Part shown: piece after piece, positions 32,528 through 40,429 of the stretch | Position numbering within the stretch: the stretch's first letter is position 1 | How the letters are laid out: the number at the start of each line of letters is the position of its first letter | Origin: Massilia sp. WG5 | GTDB taxonomy: Bacteria > Pseudomonadota > Gammaproteobacteria > Burkholderiales > Burkholderiaceae_D | Reading direction: 5' to 3' | NCBI RefSeq assembly: GCF_001412595.2 | Contig: NZ_CP012640.2 | Coordinates: 1,302,001-1,366,000 of the forward strand | DNA: 64,000 bases | Translations under genes and position numbers: made by a program | The notes under the pieces: model-generated | The model's input: the letters and a program-made list of their open reading frames with translations, nothing else | What the model was told of the DNA's origin: nothing | The model's database searches: none

Positions 32528-33982
32528 TCAACGAACGGCGGTCTGGATCGCGTGGGCCGGGATGTCGACCGCGACGTCGAGACCGTCGACGACCAGGCGG
32601 TAGCGCTGCGCCTTGTCGCTCGGGTTCATGACGACCACCGCCAGGCTGCCGTCGGCGTTGCGGAAGGCGGTCGCGTCCAGCGTGCTGCGGCTGGTGGCGA
32701 CGCTGACGCGGCGCGCCTTCGGCCTGATCCAGCGGCTGAAGTGAGCCATGTAGGCGTAGGCCGGCGTGTACACCAGCTGGCCGTCGTCGCTCGCGTGCAG
32801 CAGCGCGAAGCAGTAGTTGCCGACGTGGTTGGGACCGCCGCGGCTGTCGAGCAGCATGTTCCAGTCGACCCAGCCCGCCGAGCCGGCGTTCAGGTCGGCC
32901 AGGATCTCGCTGCCGTAACGCTCGCCGTTGGCCCAGGACTGCAGCTGCGCCGGGTCGAAGTGTTCGATCGACGATTCGGTCAGCAGCAGGGGCACGTCGG
33001 GATAGGCTTCACGCACGGCGGCCACGTTGCGGTGCATCGGCAAGCCCTTGGTCCAGGTTTCGTACCAGTGGTAGCCGACGCCCCAGACATACGGGCGCGC
33101 CTTCGGATCCGACAGGATGTGGCTGGCGCGCTGCGGCAGCAGGTCACGGTTGTGGTCCCAGACGATGACCTTCTTGTCGCCCAGGCCGGCGGCCTTCAGG
33201 GCCGGGCCGAGGTGGTCGCCGAGGAAGCGGGTCTCGTCTTCGGCAGTGTAGATCATCGATTCCCAGGTTTGCGTGGCCATCGGCTCGTTCTGGATCGACA
33301 GGCCCCACAACGGAATGCCGGCCTTCTCGTACGCCTTCACGAACCTGACGATGTACTGGGCCCAGGTGTCGCGGTACTCGGGCAGCAGCGAACCGCCCTT
33401 CAGCATGCTGCCGTTGGTCTTCATCCAGCCCGGCGCGCTCCACGGCGAAGCGAACACGCGCATGCCGGTGCCATATCTGGCGCCGGCCGCCAGCGCCTGG
33501 CGCAGCAGCGGCACGCGGTACTGCATGTCGTGCTCGATGCTGAACGACGCCAGCGAGCGGTCGCCCTCCTTCACGTAGGTGTAGCTGGCGCTGCTGAAGT
33601 CCGAGCTGTGGATGGTGGTGCGCAGCACGCTGTAGCCCAGTCCCTGTTTCGGATCGAAGTAGGCGCTCAGGAAGGCCTGCTGCTGGGCCGGGGTCAGCTT
33701 CGCATAGGTCTCGGCGGCGGCGTCGGTGATGGCGCCGCCGAAGCCGAACACTTCCTGGAAGCGGTGGCGGGTATCCACGAACACCGCGGTCTCCGTCTCC
33801 AGCGGCTGGCCGGCGGGGCGCGCGGCGCCCAGCGTCTGCGGGGCGAAGCGTTCGCCCGCTCCCTGGGCCGTGGTATAGACCTGCCAGTGCGGCGCGGCCG
33901 GCGCGGCCAGCGCCGCGCTGCCGCCCGCCGCGCTCATCAGGGCGGTGCACAGCAGGCGCACCGCTTGTCGTCTCTTCATCAT
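32528..33982 (-). CDS. Glycoside hydrolase family 30 enzyme (first copy)
   Basis: A 484-aa secreted glycosidase with a signal peptide (RRQAVRLLCTALMSAAGGSA, cleaved near LAAPAAP). The (beta/alpha)8 barrel carries FGFGGAITDAAAETYAKL and SPWSAPGWMKTNGSML. Catalytic acids are the acid/base Glu in LSIQNEPMA (about residue 232) and the nucleophile Glu in LLLTESSIEHF (about 336). A beta-sandwich C-terminus ends in AVDIPAHAIQTAVR. GH30 members cleave beta-1,6-glucan, beta-glucosides or xylan; the exact substrate cannot be read here. It follows the TonB receptor gene by 16 nt. Confidence 0.92.
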   Translation of the reverse strand: MMKRRQAVRLLCTALMSAAGGSAALAAPAAPHWQVYTTAQGAGERFAPQTLGAARPAGQPLETETAVFVDTRHRFQEVFGFGGAITDAAAETYAKLTPAQQQAFLSAYFDPKQGLGYSVLRTTIHSSDFSSASYTYVKEGDRSLASFSIEHDMQYRVPLLRQALAAGARYGTGMRVFASPWSAPGWMKTNGSMLKGGSLLPEYRDTWAQYIVRFVKAYEKAGIPLWGLSIQNEPMATQTWESMIYTAEDETRFLGDHLGPALKAAGLGDKKVIVWDHNRDLLPQRASHILSDPKARPYVWGVGYHWYETWTKGLPMHRNVAAVREAYPDVPLLLTESSIEHFDPAQLQSWANGERYGSEILADLNAGSAGWVDWNMLLDSRGGPNHVGNYCFALLHASDDGQLVYTPAYAYMAHFSRWIRPKARRVSVATSRSTLDATAFRNADGSLAVVVMNPSDKAQRYRLVVDGLDVAVDIPAHAIQTAVR

Positions 33983-33998
33983 CTTTCTTCCTTCGCTG

Positions 33999-36728
33999 TT
34001 ACAGCTTGTAGTTCAGACCGAACAGGATCTGGCGTCCATAGGTCGTGTAGCGCTCGGGCGCGTAGGCGCCGCTGGAGAACGGGCTGCCCTGCATGGTCTG
34101 GTAGGGCGTGTTCTTCAGGTTGTTCGCCTGGACCAGCAGGCCAAGGTTCTTGAAGGGGCCTTCCTGGAACTCGTAGCCGATCTGGACGTCGATCTGGCGT
34201 TCGGCGCGGATCTCGCTGAAGGCGCGCTGGGCGAACAGGCCGGTGACCTCGCCGCGGAAGGCCGAGCGGTAACGTTCGCTGATGCGGGCCGAGAAGCCGT
34301 TCTTCTCGTAGAACGCGGTCAGGTTGGCCACCACGCCGGACAGGCCGGGCAGTTTTTCCGTGGTGCCCGGGCCGTTCGGGTGGATCGAGCTCTCGGTGCC
34401 GGAGGCGCTGGCCTGGATGCCGAAGCCGTCGAGGCGGTTCCACAGCATGTTCAGCTGCATCGACGCGGTCAGCTCGACGCCGCGCACGAAGCCGCCCTGG
34501 CCGTTGGCCGGCTGGTTGATGGTGCCGACGCTTTGCAGCGGGACCACCGCGCTCGAATTCGGGAAGCCGGTGTAGTCGAACTCGCGCTGCTGGTTGTAGA
34601 TGTAGCTCTTCAGGTCCTTGAAGAAGTAGGCCGCCGACACATAGCTGCCCTTGCTGATGTAGTGCTCCAGCGAGAGGTCGTAGGAGTTGGCGCGCCACGG
34701 TTCCAGCTTGACGTTGCCGCCGCTGCCGTTCCACATGCGGGTGGTGGCGTCGACGCCGGCCGCGACACCGGCGCGCATGTCCGACATGCGCGGGCGCGCC
34801 ACGGTCTTGGCGGCGCCGAAGCGCAGGTAGGTATCGCCCAGGTAGTTGCCGAGGTCGAAGTTCAGGTTCAGGCTGGGCAGGACGTCATGGTAGGAGGCGC
34901 CGCCGTGGATGTCGGTGACCACGCCGTCGTTGACCGCCTTGCCGTCGGCCTGCTGGTTCACGTGCACGTACTGGACGCCGGCGTTGCCGCGCACCGGTAC
35001 CTTGCCGAGCTCGGCGTCGATGCCGAAGCGAAGGTAGCCGATCGACTGCTTCTCGCTGACCGACCAGTCCTGCTGCGCGACGTCGGTGTCGATCGGCATC
35101 TTGTCGTAGTAACGGTTGATGGCCGCGATCGGGTCGAAGCTCAGCACGCCCGGAATGCCGGCCCAGGCCAGCGAGGTGGTCGGCTGGATGATGTCCGAAC
35201 CGACGGTGGTCATCGCGCGGTCGTTCTTCAGGGCGTACAGCTGCGAGATGTCCTCGTGCGACTTCTCGCGCTTCGAGTAGCTCAGGCCCGCCTGGAAGTC
35301 GCGCAGGAAGCCGAAGGTCGAGTCCAGTTCGCGCTTCACGCTGAACTTGGCAGCGCCCAGGGTATCTTCGACACGCGGGTGGTGCATGGTGGCGTCGTGG
35401 CCCCAGCCGCCGACGTCGGTCAGCTTGATGATGGCCGGATTCGTGAAGTCGACGCTCGGGGTGAATTGCGGCAGGCCGGCGCCGACCGGGATCTGGAACT
35501 GGAAATTATTGTCGGTGACGCCCGAATTGGCCGGGCCCAGGCCGGCGTAGGTTTCCGACGTGGTTTCCTTGCGCTTGGCCGAGGAATAGGACAGGTCGCC
35601 GTCGGCCGACCAGCGGTTGGCCAGCTTCACCCTGGTGTTCCAGCCGGCCGCGAACAGCGTGTCCTTGCGGGTGTTGTAGTCGTTGCGAACGATCGGCTCG
35701 AGATTGACCAGCGCGCCGCCGGTGAGCAGGCGGGTGCCGTTGATGGTCTCGATCTGCGGGTTGTTGTAGGTGACGGCGCTCCACTGGTGCGAGTTCCACA
35801 TCATGCCGCGCATGATTTCCTTCTGGTCGAACTGCGAGTAGTACAGGTCGAGGGTCGAGCGCACATCGCGGTTCGGCTTGAAGTCGATGACCGCCATCAG
35901 GCCGTCGCGCACCTGCTTGCGCGAGGTCGCCGTCACTTCCGCGCCCTTCAGGCCGACCACGTCCTCGTTCCCCGGCGGCAGGTTGTTCTGGTCGCCCCAC
36001 CACCAGGACTTGTATTCCTTTTGCTGGCCCGGCGAATCCAGGTGGGCGTAGCCGATCGCGACACCCAGGGTGTTGTCCAGGAACTGGTCGAGGTAGGACA
36101 CCGAGACCCGGCTGCCATTGTCCGACCAGCCGGAGTTCAGCTTGCCGTTGCCGTTATGCTCGCCGCGCACGTTGAACGCGATGGTACGGCCGCGGCGGTC
36201 CAGCGGGCGCACCGCCAGCAGGTCGATGGTGCCGGACAGGCCGGCCGCCGTCATCGCCGCATCCGGCGTCTTGTAGACGGTGACGCCGCCCAGCAGCTCG
36301 GAAGGATACTGGTCGAACTCGGCGCTGCGGTCGTTGCTGGTGCTGGCCTGCTCGCGGCCGTTCAGCAGGGTCACCCCGAAGTCGGGCGCCAGGCCGCGCA
36401 GCGAGATCACCTGGGCGCGGCCGGCCACGCGCTGGGCAGTCAGGCCCGGCAGGCGCGCGATCGATTCGGCGATCGAGACGTCCGGCAGCTTGCCGATGTC
36501 TTCCGCAGTAATCGCCTCGACGATGTTGTCCGAGTCCTTCTTGATCGCGATCGAGCTCTCGATACTGCCGCGGATGCCGGTGACGACCACCTGCGAAGCC
36601 GGGGCGCCGTCCTGCACGCGCTCCTGCGCCGCGGCGCCGGCGCCCCACAGCAAGGCCATGCAGGCGGCCGCGATCGGGGTGATGGAAAGGGGGTGGCGGG
36701 CATGCCGGCCGGTGCTTGGGTTAGCCAT
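33999..36728 (-). CDS. TonB-dependent outer-membrane receptor for glycan uptake
   Basis: A 909-aa outer-membrane receptor. A signal peptide (PLSITPIAAACMALLWGAGA) precedes a plug domain with VVVTGIRGSIESS, DIGKLPDVSIAESIARLPG and SLRGLAPDFGVTLLNGRE, then a 22-strand barrel ending RQILFGLNYKL, as in carbohydrate-linked receptors. The start MANPSTGRHARH is chosen for its GGAGA site; the open frame reaches into the regulated leader. It heads an operon with a GH30 enzyme and LacI, so it probably imports oligosaccharides released by the GH30 enzymes. Three LacI-type operators lie in and before its leader. Confidence 0.93.
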   Translation of the reverse strand: MANPSTGRHARHPLSITPIAAACMALLWGAGAAAQERVQDGAPASQVVVTGIRGSIESSIAIKKDSDNIVEAITAEDIGKLPDVSIAESIARLPGLTAQRVAGRAQVISLRGLAPDFGVTLLNGREQASTSNDRSAEFDQYPSELLGGVTVYKTPDAAMTAAGLSGTIDLLAVRPLDRRGRTIAFNVRGEHNGNGKLNSGWSDNGSRVSVSYLDQFLDNTLGVAIGYAHLDSPGQQKEYKSWWWGDQNNLPPGNEDVVGLKGAEVTATSRKQVRDGLMAVIDFKPNRDVRSTLDLYYSQFDQKEIMRGMMWNSHQWSAVTYNNPQIETINGTRLLTGGALVNLEPIVRNDYNTRKDTLFAAGWNTRVKLANRWSADGDLSYSSAKRKETTSETYAGLGPANSGVTDNNFQFQIPVGAGLPQFTPSVDFTNPAIIKLTDVGGWGHDATMHHPRVEDTLGAAKFSVKRELDSTFGFLRDFQAGLSYSKREKSHEDISQLYALKNDRAMTTVGSDIIQPTTSLAWAGIPGVLSFDPIAAINRYYDKMPIDTDVAQQDWSVSEKQSIGYLRFGIDAELGKVPVRGNAGVQYVHVNQQADGKAVNDGVVTDIHGGASYHDVLPSLNLNFDLGNYLGDTYLRFGAAKTVARPRMSDMRAGVAAGVDATTRMWNGSGGNVKLEPWRANSYDLSLEHYISKGSYVSAAYFFKDLKSYIYNQQREFDYTGFPNSSAVVPLQSVGTINQPANGQGGFVRGVELTASMQLNMLWNRLDGFGIQASASGTESSIHPNGPGTTEKLPGLSGVVANLTAFYEKNGFSARISERYRSAFRGEVTGLFAQRAFSEIRAERQIDVQIGYEFQEGPFKNLGLLVQANNLKNTPYQTMQGSPFSSGAYAPERYTTYGRQILFGLNYKL

Positions 36729-36761
36729 GTTCAGGTCTCCGGTGTCGTTATAGGGGAAGTG

Positions 36762-36777
36762 TGGAAACGTTGCCAAA
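36762..36777. promoter_or_regulatory. Secondary LacI-type operator, exact copy
   Basis: TGGAAACGTTGCCAAA is identical to the operator at the promoter and lies about +114 to +129 in the leader, 33 nt before the receptor start codon. It could support looping or a roadblock by the LacI-family repressor. Confidence 0.7.
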
Positions 36778-36792
36778 TTCATGCATTAAAAA

Positions 36793-36808
36793 TGGAAACG
36801 CTGCCAGA
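36793..36808. promoter_or_regulatory. Secondary LacI-type operator, degenerate
   Basis: TGGAAACGCTGCCAGA differs at two positions from the main operator. It lies in the transcribed leader, about +83 to +98, between the other two sites. Confidence 0.6.
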
Positions 36809-36870
36809 TCAAGAGCAAGGCGTTTCCTTCGGTGCACTTTTGTTCGTCGCATCAGCTTTCGGAAACCATT

Positions 36871-36927
36871 TGGAAACGTTGCCAAACGTCCGTACGTATT
36901 ATCTGCTTGCGTGAAATTTAATGTCAA
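36871..36927 (-). promoter_or_regulatory. Promoter and main LacI operator of the receptor-GH30-lacI operon
   Basis: On the minus strand TTGACA (36927 down to 36922) and GATAAT (36903 down to 36898) are 18 nt apart, predicting a start near 36891. The operator TGGAAACGTTGCCAAA (36871-36886, plus-strand reading) lies at about +5 to +20, where a bound repressor would block transcription. Boxes are read directly; function is inferred. Confidence 0.78.
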
Positions 36928-36965
36928 TAGAGAACTAGCGTGTGCGCAACACTTGCAAACGCAAA

Positions 36966-38411
36966 TTATTTCCAGGTGAAGCTGGCGACACTCGACGCCG
37001 GCAGCGTATAGCGGAAGGATTCCTTGCCCACCTTGACCACGAAGCTGCGCGCCTCGTCCTCGCCATTCGCGACCAGCAGCGCGATCGCGCCGTCCGGGTT
37101 GCGGAAGGCGACGTTGGCGAGCTTGCCGGCGGCTTCGCTGGATTTGATGCGCCGCGCGCCCGGCAGCACGAAGCGGCTGGCGTGGGCCAGCGCGTAATAC
37201 TCGACGTTGCGGGTCACGGCGCCGCTCGCCGCATCGATGGTGACGACGCCGCGGCAGTCGCCGCAGCCGCCAAGATGCGGGCCGTCCTTCTCGTCCAGCG
37301 CCAGGTTCCAGAACAGCACTCCCCTCGCCCAGCCGCGCGTGGTGTCGATCAGCAGCGTCTTCGTGAAGTACTGCAGGTTGTTCGCCCAGTCCGGCGACCA
37401 GCGTCCGCCCGAACACTCGGTGAACCAGGTGTCCTTGGACGGGAATTTGTCGTGCAGGGTGGCCTGCACGCCGGACTGGCCGGCGTAGCAGTGCCAGGCG
37501 ACGCCGCTGACGTATTTCGCGGCCCGCGGGTCCGCCAGCACGGTGGCCGGGGAATCCGGCTGGTCCCAGTTGTGGTCCCAGTCGAAGATGGCGGTGCCGG
37601 GATTCGCGCGCGCCAGCAACGGGCCCAGATGCTCGCCGATGAAGGCCGCGCGCGCGGCGGGATCGACCCGCATGCCAGGATAGTCGCCGGGTTCGAAGTG
37701 CGGTTCGTTCTGCACGGTCAGCGCAGTGACCGGCACGCCCTCGCGCTGCATCGCGTCGACATAGCGCTGCAGGTAGCGCGCGAAAGCGTCGAACGCCTCG
37801 GGCTTCAGGGAGCCCTTGACCAGGCTGTCGGTGGACTTCATCCAGCCCGGCGCGCTCCACGGCGAGGCCATCACCTTCAGCTGCGGGTTGATCGCCAGTG
37901 CCGCCTTCACCGTCGGCAGCACGGTGCCACGCTGTGCGTCGATCGAGAAGCGCTGCAGTTGCGGGTCGGTCTCGCCGGGCGCCATGTCGTCGAAGCTGTA
38001 ATGGCTGCGCGAGAAGTCCGAGGCGCCGATCGTCAGGCGGGTGAAGGACAGGCCGATGCCCTTGCCGTCCGCCCTGCCGAACAGCTCGCGCAGCAGCGCG
38101 TCACGCTGCTGCGCCGTCATGCGCTGCTGGATCAGGTAAGCCGAGGCATCGGTGATGGCGGCGCCGAAGCCGGCCATCGCCTGGTAGCGGACGGCGGGAT
38201 CGATGTCGATCACGGGCGTCCCGGCGGCCATCTTCACCATCGCGCCGTCGAAGCGGGCGCCGGCTTCGTGCGACAGCAGTTTCGCCTGGTCGCCGGTGGT
38301 GATCCAGGCCTGGACGGCGGCGTGCGGGGCCGCCATGACGGCGCAGGGGAAGCAGGCGGCCAGCAGCGCCAGCATGGCGCCGCGACGGCGCAATCGGTGG
38401 GACATCGACAT
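36966..38411 (-). CDS. Glycoside hydrolase family 30 enzyme (second copy)
   Basis: A 481-aa secreted GH30 glycosidase with its own promoter. The signal peptide is basic then hydrophobic (RRRGAMLALLAACFPCAVMA). Landmarks are MAGFGAAITDASAYLIQQ, ASPWSAPGWMKSTDSLVKG, the acid/base Glu in LTVQNEPHFEPG (about residue 234) and the nucleophile Glu in WFTECSGGRWSPDW (about 332). It is clearly divergent from the first GH30, so different linkage or chain-length preferences are likely. Beta-1,6-glucanase-like activity is one option. A 26-bp palindromic operator right after its -10 box ties it to the same LacI control. Confidence 0.92.
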   Translation of the reverse strand: MSMSHRLRRRGAMLALLAACFPCAVMAAPHAAVQAWITTGDQAKLLSHEAGARFDGAMVKMAAGTPVIDIDPAVRYQAMAGFGAAITDASAYLIQQRMTAQQRDALLRELFGRADGKGIGLSFTRLTIGASDFSRSHYSFDDMAPGETDPQLQRFSIDAQRGTVLPTVKAALAINPQLKVMASPWSAPGWMKSTDSLVKGSLKPEAFDAFARYLQRYVDAMQREGVPVTALTVQNEPHFEPGDYPGMRVDPAARAAFIGEHLGPLLARANPGTAIFDWDHNWDQPDSPATVLADPRAAKYVSGVAWHCYAGQSGVQATLHDKFPSKDTWFTECSGGRWSPDWANNLQYFTKTLLIDTTRGWARGVLFWNLALDEKDGPHLGGCGDCRGVVTIDAASGAVTRNVEYYALAHASRFVLPGARRIKSSEAAGKLANVAFRNPDGAIALLVANGEDEARSFVVKVGKESFRYTLPASSVASFTWK

Positions 38412-38452
38412 CGGGTGGGTCTCCTTTGTTATGACCCGGCGGTGGCCGGGAC

Positions 38453-38515
38453 GGAAATTGGAAACGTTGCCAATTTCCTGTGGCCACTATAGCAGCAGGA
38501 ATTTACCGATGTCAA
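38453..38515 (-). promoter_or_regulatory. Promoter and 26-bp palindromic LacI operator of second GH30 gene
   Basis: On the minus strand TTGACA (38515 down to 38510) and TATAGT (38491 down to 38486) are 18 nt apart. Directly downstream, 38453-38478 is a near-perfect palindrome with 9-bp arms GGAAATTGG and CCAATTTCC around AAACGTTG, containing the same TGGAAACGTTGCCAA core as the receptor operon. Its position, about +1 to +26, is typical for repression. Confidence 0.82.
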
Positions 38516-38531
38516 AGCAATCGCGGAGGGA

Positions 38532-39845
38532 TTACCTGGCGTCCAGCTCCACCCCGGTCGCCGCCAGGATGATCGACAGGCAGGTCGTCATCGCCTTCAC
38601 CATCGGGCCCTTCTCGACATCGATCCACTCGTCGAGCGAGTGCATGCGGCCGAACTTGTCCGGTCCCATGCGCCCGATCGTGAGGGCCGGGATGCCCAGG
38701 CTCATCGGCATGTTCGAATCGGTGGAGCTGCTCTTGGTCGCGAACTTGTAGCCGCCGGCTTCGATCGCGGCCTTGGCGCTCTGTACGAAGGGCGTGTCCA
38801 CCTCGACCCGGCCGGCCGGGCGGTCGCCGGTCAGCTTGGCGTCGACCGTGATCTTGCCTTCCTTGGTCGAGCGGGCGAAGTTTTCGCCGTCGGCCGCTTC
38901 CTGGACGATCTTCAGCAGGCGGTCTTCCACGCGCTTGAGTTCCGTCACGGATTCGGAGCGCATGTCGACGTCCATCCAGCCGGACACGGGAATCGAGTTG
39001 ACCGAGGTGCCGCCGCCGATCAGGCCGATGCTGTAGGTCGTCTTCGGCGAGGCCGGCACCTGGATGCGCGAGAACTCGGTCGCCGCCTGGCCCAGCGCGA
39101 ACATGGGATTCACCAGGCCGAAGGCGCCGAAGCTGTGGCCGCCCGGACCGTTGAAGCTGACGTGGTAGCGCTTGGAGCCGACGCCGGCATTGGTGACGGT
39201 GGCCACGTCGGCCGACTCGACCGAGAAGAAGCTCTTGATATGGTCCTTGTACTGCCCTTTGGTGAACAGGTAGCGCACGCCGCGCAGGTTGCCCGGGCCC
39301 TCTTCGCCGACGGTGCCGACGAACAGGATGTCGTCGCGGGTCTGGATGTGGGCGGCGTTCATCGCGCGGACGAAGCCCAGCAGCACGGACAGGCTCATGG
39401 TGTCGTCGCCGATGCCCGGCGCGCGCAGCTTGTTGCCTTCGCGTTTCACCTTGACGTCGGTCCCGGCGGGGAACACGGTGTCCATGTGGGCCGAGACCAC
39501 GACGAACTTGCCGTCGCCATGGGCGCCCTTGCGCACGCCGAGCACGTTGCCCTCCTCGTCCATTTTGACGTCGGCCAGGCCGGCCTCGCGGAACATCTTT
39601 TCGTAGACCCTGGCGCGCGCCGCTTCCTTCAGCGGCGGCGACGGGATTTCGGCCAGCTTGATGCCATCCTCGACGATGCGCCCGTGTTCCTTGTCGAGGG
39701 TCGCCGCGGCGGCCTTGAAGGCCGGGCTGGACACGATGCGCTCGACCTCGGCGGCGGGGTTGGAAGCCTGGGCGATGGCGCCGGGAGCGCCGAAGGCGGC
39801 ACCGAGCGCGAAGGCCAGTGCGGAAAGACGTGCTGCGGACTGCAT
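38532..39845 (-). CDS. M20/M25/M40 family metallopeptidase
   Basis: A 437-aa exported peptidase with a signal peptide (SALAFALGAAFGAPGAIAQA). Zinc-site motifs of the M20 clan are visible: VVSAHMDTVFP (first His and Asp), APGIGDDTMSLSVLLGFV (bridging Asp), GTVGEEGPGNLRG (catalytic and ligand Glu) and a C-terminal GRMHSLDEWIDVEKG (last His). The dimerisation lid domain contains GPGGHSFGAFGLVNP. It resembles peptidase T-like aminopeptidases; the substrate is not known. It is a single gene upstream of the second GH30 promoter, with no evident link to the glycan locus. Confidence 0.9.
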   Translation of the reverse strand: MQSAARLSALAFALGAAFGAPGAIAQASNPAAEVERIVSSPAFKAAAATLDKEHGRIVEDGIKLAEIPSPPLKEAARARVYEKMFREAGLADVKMDEEGNVLGVRKGAHGDGKFVVVSAHMDTVFPAGTDVKVKREGNKLRAPGIGDDTMSLSVLLGFVRAMNAAHIQTRDDILFVGTVGEEGPGNLRGVRYLFTKGQYKDHIKSFFSVESADVATVTNAGVGSKRYHVSFNGPGGHSFGAFGLVNPMFALGQAATEFSRIQVPASPKTTYSIGLIGGGTSVNSIPVSGWMDVDMRSESVTELKRVEDRLLKIVQEAADGENFARSTKEGKITVDAKLTGDRPAGRVEVDTPFVQSAKAAIEAGGYKFATKSSSTDSNMPMSLGIPALTIGRMGPDKFGRMHSLDEWIDVEKGPMVKAMTTCLSIILAATGVELDAR

Positions 39846-39926
39846 GGGAGTCTCCGAATCCTTGCTGGGGTTGCAAAAATGAAACTATGCAATCCTAGCA
39901 TACGTGCATGATTCGGCAGGAAAGGA

Positions 39927-39948
39927 AACGGGCCCGAGCGGGCCCGTT
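39927..39948 (-). terminator. Terminator hairpin after tRNA-Cys
   Basis: AACGGGCCC and GGGCCCGTT (39927-39935 and 39940-39948) form a 9-bp GC-rich stem with a 4-nt loop, 11 nt beyond the tRNA 3' end. In the minus direction it is followed by TTTCCTTTCC, a modest U-rich tail, consistent with ending the tRNA transcript. Confidence 0.75.
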
Positions 39949-39958
39949 GAAGAATTTC

Positions 39959-40029
39959 AGGCGAGGACAGGAATCGAACCTGTCTACGCGGCTTTGCAAG
40001 CCGCTGCATAACCTCTTTGCTACCTCGCC
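39959..40029 (-). tRNA. tRNA-Cys (anticodon GCA)
   Basis: A 71-nt cloverleaf can be folded: acceptor stem GGCGAGG/CCTCGCC, anticodon stem GCGGC/GCCGC around loop TTGCAAA (anticodon GCA), and T arm with GGTTCGATTCC. The discriminator base is U, as is usual for tRNA-Cys. CCA is not encoded. A possible -10, TACGAT (40042 down to 40037), lies just upstream. Confidence 0.97.
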
Positions 40030-40073
40030 GAAGACCATCGTAGCGCGACCGGCGAAGCGGGCCATGCGCTAGC

Positions 40074-40328
40074 TCAAGCGATAAAAGGCCAGGCAAGAAT
40101 CCGTTTGATGTGCAGCACCGGGCGCGCGACCAGGTAGGCGATCGCGAAGCCCAGGGGCAGCAGGCAGAGGGCATTGCCCAGCACGGCGAGCCAGACGCCG
40201 GCGACGCTGGCGAAGGCAACCAGGACCATCAGCAGGAGCTCGATGCTGAGGAAGAAAGGCGCCGCTGCGCGCCATGCCTGCAGGATGGCCGCGCCGGCTT
40301 CTTTGATGCTCTTGATACCTTGATCCAT
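40074..40328 (-). CDS. Small hypothetical membrane protein (84 aa)
   Basis: I do not recognise this protein. It has an amphipathic N-terminus (MDQGIKSIKEAGAAILQAWR) and two closely spaced hydrophobic helices (about residues 24-64, IELLLMVLVAFASVAGVWL and LCLLPLGFAIAYLVA) ending in a basic tail. No strong ribosome site precedes the ATG, and the open frame extends 33 codons further upstream without support. It lies between tRNA-Cys and the PAS-GGDEF-EAL gene. Confidence 0.5.
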   Translation of the reverse strand: MDQGIKSIKEAGAAILQAWRAAAPFFLSIELLLMVLVAFASVAGVWLAVLGNALCLLPLGFAIAYLVARPVLHIKRILAWPFIA

Positions 40329-40429
40329 GGAATGTTCGCTAATAAAAGGAAGGCCAGAAATGCAAAATCGCCGGCGAGCGGCGATTGTTGGCGAAGCATT
40401 GTTGCTTTGAGTCTCGTATTTTAGCACGC

